A DNA stretch of 64,000 nt, taken from contig CM022665.1 of assembly GCA_012295275.1 (NCBI GenBank), positions 6,759,976 through 6,823,975 of the forward strand. The letters run 5' to 3'. Origin of the DNA: Chrysomallon squamiferum. Lineage: Eukaryota > Mollusca > Gastropoda > Neomphalida > Peltospiridae. The translations under genes were made by a program, and so were the position numbers. Below the pieces are notes generated by a model. That model had not been told where the DNA came from, searched no databases, and saw only the letters and a program-made list of their open reading frames with translations. Positions 35,406 through 47,860 of this stretch are shown here, piece after piece; position 1 is the stretch's first letter; every line of letters starts with the position of its first letter.

Positions 35406-38400
35406 AATGGCAACAAGCCACAAGCAGTCGGTTTTGACAAATTCTTTAGTAAAACCTCCACTTAATCCTCTTACTGGACTTTCATCGACCTTAATAGAGA
35501 GACCTATGTCTCCGTACAGAGGTATTTTTATTGACGATACTGATGGATGTGATAATTACGATGTAAAACAAAATGATGTGACGCAGTTGTTAAGAGAATA
35601 TACAACAGACGAAATTGCCGCTCACTTGCGGCAGTTGTCCGATGACGAATTTTACATCAAATTACAAGAACTGAAAACTGAACAGAAAAAAGCACTGCAG
35701 GAGTGTGAGAAACTTTACCAAGAAAAAATAGCAATGCAAAAGGCATTGACCGAGCCTGCTGATTGTGACCTGGATGAATTATTTTATAGAAATGAAATAA
35801 GACCAGTCATGAATGAACATGTCTCAGATACAGAGACATCTCTGTATTTAAATGATATTTCAGCAAATTATGGAGGTAATGTGAAGGATCTTTCAACAAA
35901 ACCTCCAGTGGCAACATCATTCAGTACAAAACCTCTCACCTCAACACTTTTTGGATCAAGATTATTTAAAGAAAGACCAAGTACAGCTCCAGCAAGATGG
36001 AAATTAGAAAGATCACATAGCCTTGATGAACATGAGTGGCTCAAGACCAGAACTACACTTGATGATAATTTTAACTGCACAGAAAGATACAGTCCTGATG
36101 ACATGAATGAAGCAATGTCCAAAATTGACAACATGTGGGAAACATTTTCCATTGAAGACTATGCACCAAGAGAACGCAGACATTCATTCACTTCTGCCAC
36201 AAAAAGCAAAAGTGTTCAGAATGAAAAAGATAACTGGCGTCATCGACTTACAATCCCAAAACCATTTAAAATGACTCTTAGAGAAGAGAAAAAAGATAAG
36301 AAGAAAACCAGTGCACAGATTGATTTAGAAAATAAAAGACTAGAAAAAATTAAGGCTGAAGAAGCAGAATGTCAAAAAGTATTCAAAGCTTCTCCTGCAC
36401 CAGCTCACATTTATCTTCCACTCTATGATGAAATCATGGAGAAAAATGAATTAAGACGTCATTACGTTAAACAATGTTGCCAAGAAATGTTAAAATCTCA
36501 AGAGAAACCATTCAACTTTGTCAAGAGAGAAGAAGAGAAAAAGAAAGTTAAAAGTAATTCAGCTCGGAGACCAAAGGTTTCAGAAAAAGTAGCAAAATCT
36601 GTTTTTAAAGCTAAACCAGTTCCAGATTATTTGTATGACAAAAGTATCGAAGAAAAACTTCTTGAAGAAGAAGAATACAGAAAAATTAGAATAAAGATGA
36701 GAGCTGAAGAACTTTTGCAAGAAGCATCATTACCATCAAATATGGAAATGAGGCAGCGATTGAAAGAACAGAAATTGAAAGAGCAAAAATCAAAAGAAAA
36801 GTTTTCTCATCAAAGGAAAAATAAAACCAGAGGAATTCATAGAGTGCCTGATTATGATGCCTTGTTCCATCAGTTTCAGAAGGAAATGTCTCAGCGGAAA
36901 GTTGAAAAAGAACCAACTATCCCAAAACCATTTCTTCTGTCAGAAAAAAATTCACGTTCAGTCCATGAAAAGTGTATTGAAGAGATGAAAAAAGAACAAC
37001 AAACCCTGAAAGACATTCGGTCATCTCTTGCTTCATCACGCAGATATTCAACAGGTAAAAATATTTGCAATGTAAAAAGTAGAATTTAAACAGGTTAACC
37101 AGACTTGATATTTCTTGTAATTTTATTTGAGAACCATTCTTTTAAAAACATTAACTTGATGCTAAAATTGATAGTTAGGGCATAGTGCTGAGAGAATGGA
37201 AGATAAATCCTTCTTAGTGTGCTGAATGGGATTTTGACACAGACACACCACTAGTTTGCTGTGGTATTTGTTTTCCTGCATGCAGAAAAAATGTTTAAAA
37301 CATACCTAAATGCTAATCCAAAAAGTGTAGCCAGTTGTGTGAAAACAGCAGATTTCCTCTCATTGTCTGCATAGTCCTTAGTTATAAGTATTAATAAATA
37401 TTCTTAGATATGCTGAGTGTCATTAAATAAAATATTTTAACTTCCTTTGATCCTAAATGTAAGAATGGTTGATGGTGTTTTTAACAGTTTTAAAAAAAAG
37501 TAAATCAAATAAGTATTTTGACTAAACAATTTTTTTTTAATTTTTATTCTTTTGTGTTTTTTTTTTCAAGTTACAAACACAAAATCAGATTATTACAATA
37601 ATTTTATTTATCTGTAGGTTCTTGGACTTCTTTGGATGCAATACCATACAGAACTACCACAGCAGCAGATTTGAGGAGCAGTATGAATAGGTAAGTGTAA
37701 ATAATATTAGTCCAAACAGAACACAGAAAATAATGACATTTTCTTTATATTGAAATAATGTACATTTTACCAATTTTAAAAACATTTTAAATAGCAGGTG
37801 TTATAAATTAATTATCTTCATTATTAATATATAAGAAGTGGAACATAAGCTCAGGAATAGAGCATCTGCTCAACATACAGTGGGCTCATTAGATCAAACC
37901 CTCTTGGTGGATTACGTCTTGTCCCAATCAGTGCTGTACAATTAGTGCAATAAAGGCTGTATGGTATATCTGGGATGATTTACATACATTAACCCTCATT
38001 GTTAATTGGAAAAATGACTCCATGAAGTTAGTTTTCTCTTGATATCTGAATCATTATTAACTATATGTCTAACTATATGCAAAAAATATAAAATATGTTG
38101 AATGTGTTAAATAAATTATTTTGTTCTATCTACCACTATATATATATTTATTTATTTTTTACAGAAGCTATCTTCTGTTATAAAATTAAGTCTAATTTAT
38201 TACAGCATCTTTATGTAATTATACTGTTTCATTTTGTCCATGGTTTATTTTGAATAGAAGTTATATTGAACGCCTGACACAAAAAGAACAAGAAGAACTA
38301 GAAGAGGAAGAACGGCATCGTAGACGAGGACTTCGGCTGAAAAAAGCAATTAAAGAAAAGGTTGCCCAAAGTAATTCGGCCTTATCCCAGAGAGAAACAG

Positions 38401-40233
38401 TGAGAGACAGACTGAGAAAATTCAAGTGAGTATATGTAGGCAATCTGTCAGTTTTATTTGGTTTTATTTTATTGATTCCTGCAATAAGAAAAAGATTCCA
38501 TCAAAAACAAATAACATGGGACTTTCCCAAAGTGATCTTACTATTAACATATTTTCAGTGTTACATATAAACACATGTATTAACATTTTCTTCCTGTTGT
38601 TGGGGGAATATGTTGTATCACAGTAGTTGTACAATTAGTTATGGTGTGAAAGTTCACATATCAGTTCTCTTTAGTGTGTATGTCGGGCTACTTGACTTTC
38701 TTGTCTGAGTCTCAGGTCTGATTTGTGGTGTAAGGTTTCGTCTTTAATAAGGGTATATCTTAACTGGGTTTTCTCCCTAATGTAATAATAAATGTATGTG
38801 AAATATATGGTGACATCTACTAATTGTTAATATTAAAATATTTTGTGTTAAAACATTCATTTATCCATGTAATCTTCATAGTAATGATATTTCATTAGGT
38901 TTTAGAAATTTACAAGTAATACTGACACTGATTTTTTTTGTTGTAAATAAATGCATAAACAGTACTTCATATTATCAATTCAAGATTTACTCTTAATTAA
39001 AATAGCATTATTTAAAAACAAAAAAACAAACAAGGAATTATGTTTTAAGTATCGTGAGTATGACCATAAGTTCTAACTTTTAATTTTTTTTAAACAGGGA
39101 AAGTGACCGTATTCGTCAAGAAGAATATCAGAAGGAGCTTGAAGGAATTAAAAGGCGTGTTGATCAACGACCAATGTTGTTTGAGGAGGAATCAAAGGTA
39201 TGAATCAGTTGTTCATAAATCCATCATTATAGGTTTATTAGTACTATTATTATATCTTTTGAAGATGCAGACAAAATAAGAAATGTCCCCTCCTGATTTT
39301 GAGATGGGAGATTTAAAAATAAATAAAATAACAATAAGATAAAAGCAGTATTCAGTAATTTTGAACACTGTTCTCTGACATTTTAACAATTGTTCAAAAT
39401 GTTTAGGAGTACAGAGATAGCTTAAACATTACTGAAAAACATTTCAATAAGTATAGCTTACATAATTCAACTTTTATTTGAATCATTATAGAAAATAATA
39501 AATGTTTATCATCCAGGAAGTACATTAATGAATTAACTGGTTTAACATACATATTAGAAGCATTATTGAAAGCATTTGAAATGAATGAACATTAAAAGCA
39601 TAACAGTAACCAAAACCCTTTTATTTTTCAAATTTCTACACTCATCTCCCTTATCAATATAATTAAATTATTTTGTTTCCCACCATTTTGTCTTCAACAC
39701 TTGACAGCTAGTGTTTCTTCTCTGTCACATATATTGTTAACATAAATGTAACAAATAACATAATTCTGGATAAATAACTTTTGAATAATTTAAAAATAAA
39801 GTAATTTAAAAGAACTGAATTTGGAACATTCGATCCCAAATCCATAGATATCTCATGCACGCACACACAGATACAGACCCACACACAAACTGAAAATATA
39901 GTGTACACAGGTGTGCAGAGCTATTCACAAAAGACTACTCAAATCAGAGATCAATTTTTTTTTATCTTGGCTTTTCCTATAAATTATTTTTTAAGTCGTG
40001 ATTATTTTTATTTTGAACAGAAAAATGCTAAGAAACTTGCAGAGAAGAAAATTGCAGAAACTCTAAAGAATGCTGGTATTAATGAAGATGTTGTTAACAA
40101 CTACAGTTCATCCTCAGCAGTACAGAAAGAAACAGGCACTGGTGATTATGATAGCGACAGCTTTGAGAATACAGCAACAAAAACAGAGGAGGTATCTGGA
40201 AGTGAAGAAGAGTATGAAGATCAGCGAGAATAG
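35398..40233 (+). CDS. FAM161: FAM161 family centrosomal/ciliary protein
   Basis: Microtubule-associated protein of centrioles and the ciliary base; in vertebrates FAM161A loss causes retinal degeneration. Exons: 35398-37054, 37618-37690, 38258-38425, 39098-39197, 40021-40233. They total 2211 bases, giving 736 aa. The start is the first ATG (MATMATS); an upstream in-frame GTG at 35374 is not needed. The chain is highly charged and mostly helical. Family-typical paired motifs are visible: TIPKPF at about residues 283 and 510, and FKASPAPAHIYLP and FKAKPVPDYLYD at about 330 and 403. Coiled coil dominates after residue 290. The end (RPMLFEEESK, NAKKLAEKK and an acidic tail) matches the family. 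Vertebrates have A and B copies; this looks like the single pre-duplication gene. Its 3' end is convergent with ZNF410. Confidence 0.92.
37835..38080 (+). mobile_element. Decayed tRNA-derived SINE in a FAM161 intron
   Basis: AGCTCAGGAATAGAGCA resembles a pol III A box and TTAGATCAAACCCTC, about 30 bases later, a B box. The part after it (GTCCCAATCAGTGCTG, then GGCTGTATGGTATAT and TAATTGGAAAAATG) resembles the body of a SINE family I recall from molluscan genomes. It lies in the second FAM161 intron. Substitutions are many, so it is old and inactive. The family assignment is from memory only. Confidence 0.5.
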
Positions 40234-41792
40234 GATATCATTTCAATGTCACACTGTCATCTTTGTTTATTATACGTTAGTTTTTCACTGAATTGGTAGT
40301 AGCCTTTATACTGAATTTTATAGTTTGTTAGCTTCAGTGAAACATTTCTCATATTTATGTATAAGCAAGATTTGGCAAAACTCTCAAGTATTAAGGTTCA
40401 TTAGAAATGAAATGTGATATTAAACCTCACTTTGTTTATTTATTTTGTTTGTATTTGCTCTTGATTACATTTTGTTTTATTTTTAAATTATTAAACTTTA
40501 CATTCAGTTTTTATAAATACTGAATTATGCTTATTTTTCATGCATGTTTTTCATACAGCAAGATATTTTTGTTTGATTTTGCTTTAACATTTAAAAAAAG
40601 TAAATGTGAAACCCATGTACAGGTAGTGATGTTACAGAGGGAAAAAAATTCCTTTTATCAGAAATATATGAAGTTTATAAACATTTTACATGGGTTTATT
40701 AAAAAATTCATGTAACAAGCCACACAAACACCACTTATTTAGTTGTCATCAGATTAAAAATATATCATCAGTTCAAATGAAATAAAAAGCATGCAGCTTT
40801 TATCTATGTTATTGCAAATTTGTTTTATTGTATGCTCAGATGAATATAAAAAAATGTACCATGAACATTTTTATTAGCAATGATTTTATTTATTACTTTC
40901 TGCAATAGGTTTTTCATGATTTAAATTACAGGTTAAAAGCATATGTTGAAATGTTATAATTTTATTTATATGTAAGTACACAGTCTGTGATAATAGTTTA
41001 AAAAATAAAAAGAATGCACTTTCTGGTTGCATATCTGTTTTCCAATAATTATTTATAGTAGTTAATTGGATATTTCATTTCTTACTGTCTAAAATAGTCA
41101 AATGTATATTTTACTTATTAGATGTAATTATGTTTTAATTTTTGTATTTCATGTGAATAAATTATTACAGTCATATGTTGTTAGTCTGCATTAATCTGCA
41201 TTGAAAACATCAACATGATCTTATTACTAACACAAATATTGGTAGTTTTGTTGCTAATTTTGATTATGCCAAGTATTCTAACACATGAACTTGACCTACA
41301 CCCCTTTCCATGGATAAAGATTAATATAATTTTTCATTTATATCAATGGAACTCCTAGGTCTTGTTTCAACAACATCTTCATTAATACTAGTATTCTTTA
41401 GAGTGTCTGAAACTTTTCTGTTCAAGATTACCACAACATTAAGAATTAAGATTCTTCCTTTGACCATTCTGAAATCCAATACAGTCATTAAAAAATAAGA
41501 AAAAAGAAAAAAAACTCACAACGATTACTCTGTTGCCATTTTACAATTGTCTGTTTAATTTAATGGAATACACACACTATACACTTTCCTGTAGAAAGGA
41601 AAGCATATGAAACTGTTTTTATAAACAACTTGGGTGTGTTGGCTGAAATGGCATGTGACCAGGATTGATCTTATTACCCATCATACCTTGGCTCCATTAT
41701 GTAAGATCTAATCTTTGACTTTGCCTTGAATAACAAAACAAAATTACTACAAACACTTATATAAATAGTTTTAATTTATACTTTTATTTTAA
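40234..41792. other. FAM161 3' UTR and convergent intergenic region
   Basis: This is the tail-to-tail gap between FAM161 and ZNF410. Plus-strand AATAAA signals occur at 40781-40786 and 41156-41161 and could end FAM161. No further gene is visible. An A-rich run lies near 41494-41513. Confidence 0.55.
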
Positions 41793-44700
41793 TTATTTTT
41801 TTCTCTGCATTTCTGATGAGGTACTGATGTCACCTTCGTCATCAGATTCCATCATTGGGTCCATTATCATTTCTTTGCCTGGCTGCGATGAATTACCTAG
41901 ATTGTTATGGTCTGATAAAGTTTTTCCAACAGTAATTTCTCTCTCATTCTGAGAATGTATACAGTCTCTGATTTCACTGTTTGACATCAGACCAACTTCA
42001 ATATTGATCTGCCTCAGTCTGTGAGACATGATATTGTCTCCAACACTGATCTGACATTCCTGCTGAGTATCAATGTTGTCTCTGCTGGCCTCACTCTCTC
42101 TGTTTTCAATTCCAATCACACTTTCACTATGAGTTGTCATATTGTCAGTAATACTGATTTCAACTTCTTCTGTCATAAGAGTGTCTTCTACCTGGATTTC
42201 TCTGTTGTCCTCCACGCTTATTTCTCCAACTTCCTCAGATATCAAACCATTTCCTACACTGATTTCTGTCTCTTCCTCAGAGTTTATGCAGTCTCCAACA
42301 ATAACTTCGCTCACCTCTTGTGGAACTAGATGGCTGTCACTAAGGATTTCCTTATCTTCCTGAGCATTTGTTAAAGACTGAAGGATAAATTCTGAATGTG
42401 CTATTTCTTCATGACTTAAATCAGAACCAAGCATTTCGTTTTTGAAAAATATTTCTTTTTCTCCAGTTTCATTTTTCTGGGGCACTGTAGATGAAATACT
42501 GACAATTTTCTGTGGTTGAGAAAGTACAACAAAGTTAACTCCCTTGTGTTTAATTGCAAGATCCGAGCTGTGGAGAGCAACAGAGCTGAGAACTGAAAGT
42601 AGATTAACTTTTATTTTAATGTACCCAAAATATAGCAAATTATTAATCTTATTAATAAACACAATAATAAAAATAAAAATAACAACAAATTAGTTGGGTT
42701 TTTTAAAAATAATATATAATTCTAATGTTTACTGAAAACAATAAAATGGGCTTTTAAAGTTACTGTTTGATTTGTTTATTATTAGGAATCGTATCCAGAA
42801 ATTGTACAGAAATAATGTAGATGATACAAAACTATTTATGAAATAACTGATGTTAAAAGAAATAAAGCAAAGATAATTAAAATAACCCCTCTAACAACTT
42901 CTGATACAAAGAATTTTCTACCATCCATAACATAAGCAGTCCACATGTTAAAAGGCACTGGAATGGGTTTTTTGGGGGGTTTGAGTTATATTCAAAATTA
43001 GGTACTTCAACTTTACAGATATTTGTAATTCAGATACTAACACTATAACTTCTGAACAATTTATACAAATTTATGGATTAATATAGTTGGTTTAACACTT
43101 CACCTTAATTAATGCTTTAATTTCTAACTAGTTTTATGTGTAATTCAAAATACTCAGCTAAGTATAAAAATTAGATCACTGGTATCTAAACTGCAACTTG
43201 AATAGCTCATTATCCAGGAAGCTTGTTTACAAAGATTAATACTACACATACCTTGGGTTGTAAGATTACAGCTGGTCTGAGACGACTGTGTACTGACTGT
43301 TTGAACCTGGTCAGAAACACCCTCAGTAAATACCACCGATTCTGATCCATGGATATCTGTAAAATAAATACATTATATATTGCAAACAATCCAGCAAAAC
43401 CAATGTCAAAAGTGAACATAAAGAGTTAGATTATCGAGAGAAATAATCGATGGTTGTATTATAATATTTGATTCTGATATATTAACATAGATACAATTAA
43501 ACCTTCATAGTGAGAAACATCTTCTACTCCTGTTTGTAAAACTAAAATTCCAGACTCTGCTGTTGCCTCCTGCTCATTGACTGTCTGTGAATTATCTGAG
43601 GATGATTTGTTCATATGGTGACGCTTCCAATGAACTGTTCGACTTCCACTTTGTGTGAACAACTTTCCACATATATCACAAGAAAATGGTTTTTTACCTA
43701 AAATTAAGAACACATTTCCACATATAATCAATCGTTGAAAATATTTTTGGTTAAAGTCCAGCCTTTAACAAAATTAAAGACTGCTAAAATTACACAATTT
43801 TTATAAAATTTACAAGTAGTAGATAAGAATGTAATTAATTTAATATTTTGGTGAACAATCTCTTTAGAACTTTTAATGACTTCTACAGCTGTCATTATTT
43901 TGACTTCTCAATACTGACCAATTTAACAGTCACAATTGATTGAATTATAACACAGTCTTGCCTATATGTTTCACCAGGATGTGTATTGTCTACTTCTATC
44001 ATAGTTTAAATAATATCAACTTCATTAATGAAGAAATTGAAAGTGAATGACTGTTAATTTAAAGTGCAATTTACTAGAGTGAGATTGAACACTAACCAGT
44101 ATGTGTACGACTATGTTTTCGGAGACTGGAGATTTCAGCAAACCTTCGAGTGCATCCATCATAGTCACAAGCATATGGACGTTCACCTTCAGTTTACAAT
44201 ATGCAATATGTAAGTGAAAATTTAAGCATTGTGTTTAAAAAAAAAAGTAGCTTATTACATATCTTAATATCAAATAATCTTTTTCAGATGTATATTTTAA
44301 AGTATGACAAAATATTTTAGAAGGCAACTGCATGTTAATTTCATTAAAAATTTAATTTAAGCTAATTGTGATATAAATATAACAAGAAAAAATTATATTT
44401 TCTTCACACCAAGATAGGAAATGCCACAAGAAAAAGTTTTCTACATTTTGTTAAAGTGATGTTTTCTACCTGTGTGTATTCTGTGATGATTGGCAAGATT
44501 CTGAGCTGTTGTGAATGATTTGTCACAGTTAGGATCTGTACATACAAAAGGTCTGATGCCAGAGTGAGTTCTGCCATGTACTACAAGTCGCTGTTTGGTG
44601 TAGAATGATTTACCACAACCATCATGATTACAAGTGTATTTCTTCAGCCCTCTTATTAAAATAAAATTATAATAAAAAATAATTTACAAAAGAGAGAAAA

Positions 44701-47337
44701 AGAAAAAAAAAATAATAATAATAATAATAAAATAATAAAAGAAGATATACCAATAGTTTATCTGTTTAATGAAGTAATCAGGAACAAAGCAGGCTATCTT
44801 AAAATAAAGGTCAGCTAAGCACAAACCCATGCAGAAATATTCAAATAACACAAAATTTAAAAAATTACTTTTTGAATATTCACACAAGTCAAAAAAGCAG
44901 TTATAAAATAAATAAATAAATTAAAAAATATTTTTTTTTAAATAAAATAAAAATTCATAAATAACAATTTAAAACACAACGTTCTTTCTTTTTAGAAAAT
45001 TAAGCCTCTGTATTTATCATTAGAATACATTCACATTTTTTTTTTTCATCATTTTCTCACTTTAGTATCTAAAAAGTTCAAGAAATGTAAATTAAATTAC
45101 TTTTAAAAGCTGGATGATGTCTTTTGATTATCAAGATCAAATATTAGAGATATAAACACTATAAAAACAAATGTAAGTGTTTAATCTGAAGGAATTAAGA
45201 GACTCTTTACAATGCTTTACATAATCAAATTTAGGTTTATTGTTTGAAGATGTCACTACAACACATTAGGTAATGTTGAATAGCCAACTGTAGGATGAGA
45301 AATCTTTGATATTTCTGGCATATAGGTGTTTTCATTAAAAACATTTTCTAATATTCATTATTATTCACATTTGCCTAATATGGCAGTGTAAAATGTACAT
45401 GTCAAGTATTATGGTATTTTACTTGGGATGCTGAATTGTATGTGGTCAGACCAAAATATAATTATGTTAACTTCTAATAAAATTATGCCCTGGAGGATAT
45501 GGATGTGAAAAGGTTAGTGATTGTAAAAAAAAAAAAATGAAACTGATGGCTTACTGACCCTTCATGCCTTAGGCCAGTTTTCTAACCAATGATCTACAGT
45601 CTGCAACTTGGAATAAAGATTAAAGATCTGGTCTCAGGAGATTTACATCACTTATTTTCAATTTGTTAAATCTTTTTCAAAAGAAAATCAGAAATCAGAA
45701 AAGTGACAGAAAAGTATGAATATTCACGATTCTCTGTAGATTTGCCAAGATGCCTAAAGTCAATGAAACAAATTCTTTTAAATAATATTTTTAATCAATT
45801 TCCTAGAATCTGAAATATTGACAAAATTAAAATGTCCACTAACGTGTGAGTGAGCTGGTGATATTTCAAATGTGCTGGCCAGGTGAAAGTTCGATTGCAG
45901 TCTTTATATGGACACCATAAACATCGTGAACTACTCTGTGAAGTATTGTGAATCTTCTTGTGAGAGGCTTGCACCTTGTTGCAATTTTTAATTTCATGTG
46001 GGTGTATTTTAACAGATTGAGCTGAAATGATATAAAATTTAAAATCAACTATAAAAATTAATTGTAGTTTATAAAAAAGGCTAATTATCTTTACAATACA
46101 TTATTTTATTTAACTATAGTCTAGGTTTTCATGGTATAAAATGTACAAGAAAACACAAGAATCAATTATAACTTACAAAAAAAGAGGCTAATTATCTTTA
46201 CAATACATTGTTTTATTTAACTATAGAGACTAGGGTTTCATGATATAAATAGTAAAATAAAATATAAAAATTATTTGTAACTTATATACAAAACAGCTGA
46301 TTATCTTTACAATACATTCTTTTAAATGTATAAACTAGGGTTTCAAGCAAAAGAAAAATTATTTCATTATGAAACTGTTTTTAACTTTCAAATACACACT
46401 TATCTATATATTAATACCTATTATTATTATTTTGGAGCTTATATGATAATAATTAGATAATCTAGAACTTTGTCTTCAGGATTATGGGCTGTGGTAGCAT
46501 GTAATGTGTGAGAACAGAAATTTAAGTGCTTTGTTCCATAATTACCTGTGTATTTGATTAATCTTTATTTAACAGATTTATAATGACTTCTGGATGGGGC
46601 TTTTTGGGGGAGGGATGTGTTTTTGGGTGGGATTGTTTTGTTTTACTTTTAAAGTTTAGTAAAATATTTCATTGTTCTGTTGTATCTGTAATGATTAATT
46701 TCAGAAACAAATATTATCTGCAACGTATTATATATAATAAGTATAAAAAAGTTTATTTGTATTTCAAAAATGCTAATGACTTCTGAAACTGTTATGAAAT
46801 GGCTGTGTTGAATCAGCATTTCATATATTGAAATTAAACAGCTACATTCTTTGGATAAATACTGCTAAGAAAGTACTCATTATTAAGTAATTAACAATAT
46901 GTTAATAACTTTAATATAACTGTAAATCAGTGTTCTAAATTCAGTTAGTTACAACTCTGTTTTAAAAGACTCCTATTAAATTTTATTCACTTCAGTAAAA
47001 AAAAAGGATAAATAACCTGGGGGAGAGATTTGTTTGTTACAGTAAATAATATTTGCATGCTGTGTAAACTGGTGTGTTTCAGAGTGATAGGAAGGGCAGT
47101 TTTAAATGTGAACACATATATTGTTATACTGAAGCAAATGTCTTATAAAGCTAGCCTGAAAGAAATGAATTCATGTTTTTAACAAATGTATCTGATACAA
47201 CACAATAAATGCTAATTACTGAGTACAATTTGGAACTTTGTAACACATGAAACATTTCACAGTACTGTAATAATAATTAATATGAATTAAACATCTTAAT
47301 AATAAATTATTTTTTAAAAATGTTCTTGTACTATTTT

Positions 47338-47379
<42 letters not shown>

Positions 47380-47793
47380 GCGCGCGCGCACTGCTACTAT
47401 ACCTTTTATCCTGGTGTCATTTTGCTCAGCTTCTGATTGTAATTGTTTTGATATTATCTCTTGTGTTTGGGCTATCAAATTTGCCTGGGCCATGGCATGA
47501 AGATCATGTATTTGGATGTAACTTGTTGGCATGTTAGTCCTCACATGGCAGTCAGAAATATTTTTTGGCATTGTGCCTGTCCACATCAGGGTAGGAGCTG
47601 TCATCAATGAATCGAGAAGCTTAGTATGAGTATACGAACATTCATCTGTTGTGTTAGAGTTTTGTCCTGATGAAGGAACAGTAAGTTTACTCACAACTTT
47701 CTGTGACAAAAAATCTTCAGTGGTTGATGAAGATATTGTCACATTCTCTCTATGGTGATTTCCCGAAACATGACATTTATAAGTAGTATCCAT
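41793..47793 (-). CDS. ZNF410: ZNF410-like five-finger C2H2 transcription factor
   Basis: Nuclear DNA-binding factor; in mammals ZNF410 activates CHD4 through clustered sites. Coding exons, 5' to 3': 47793-47403, 46021-45844, 44651-44470, 44186-44097, 43697-43503, 43356-43252, 42592-41793. They total 1941 bases, giving 646 aa, longer than the human protein (478 aa by memory). Five fingers span about residues 166-306. Identifying stretches are TFTWPAHLKYH, SFYTKQRLVVHGRTH, SFTTAQNLANHHRIH, RFAEISSLRKH and LFTQSGSRTVHWKRHH; the first four use C-X4-C and the last C-X2-C. These fit ZNF410 finger by finger. The large last exon adds an acidic C-terminal region of degenerate repeats. The first exon includes 67 bases of 5' UTR. 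Confidence 0.92.
41930..42330 (-). repeat. Degenerate ~15-residue repeats in ZNF410 C-terminal exon
   Basis: The translated last exon repeats a pattern of glutamate, then I-x-V, then G/E-D and a short L/I-M/I-S stretch with acidic ending. Examples are TEISVGNGLISEE, EIQVEDTLMTEE, VEISITDNMTTHSE, QISVGDNIMSH and EITVGKTLSDH. About ten divergent units are recognisable. This may be an expanded acidic activation or protein-contact surface. Confidence 0.6.
46045..46345. repeat. Three-copy ~107-bp tandem repeat in ZNF410 intron 1
   Basis: The core TAATTATCTTTACAATACAT recurs near 46082, 46189 and (as TGATTATC...) 46296. Each copy continues with TTTTA, ACTATAG/TATAAAC and CTAGG(G)TTTCA. The copies are moderately diverged. 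Confidence 0.75.
47341..47390. repeat. (CA)n(CG)n tract next to the ZNF410 exon 1 donor
   Basis: About 18 CA units pass into about six CG units. On the gene strand this is a (CG)n(TG)n tract starting about 13 bases after the exon 1 donor (GTATAG). Such tracts can form Z-DNA, and intronic TG repeats near splice sites can affect splicing. Confidence 0.85.
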
Positions 47794-47860
47794 TTAATCT
47801 CTGATCTTCTTTGTATCTTCTTTAAAGTGTAGATGATATTTTTGTCAATCTTCACTTAAA
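47794..47860 (-). other. ZNF410 5' UTR within the first coding exon
   Basis: An ATATTACAG acceptor on the minus strand precedes 67 bases leading to the ATG. At least one non-coding exon must lie further upstream. A minus-strand donor TCA/GTAAGT at 48882/48881 is a candidate end of that first exon, whose start would be around 49.0-49.2 kb. Confidence 0.45.

Noticed and set aside
42593-42662. ZNF410 last exon starting earlier (MFINKINNLL...)
   Set aside because: The acceptor at 42592 follows a good TTTCAG, matches the phase of exon 6 and gives an overall length divisible by three.
45560-45610. tRNA gene on the minus strand
   Set aside because: Only an A-box-like string is present. There is no cloverleaf, no proper B box and no terminator at the right distance.
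47314-47402. ZNF410 exon 1 extended into a poly-(Cys-Val) tail
   Set aside because: That part is the (CG)n(TG)n microsatellite read as codons. The donor at 47402 and the phase of exon 2 show it is intron.
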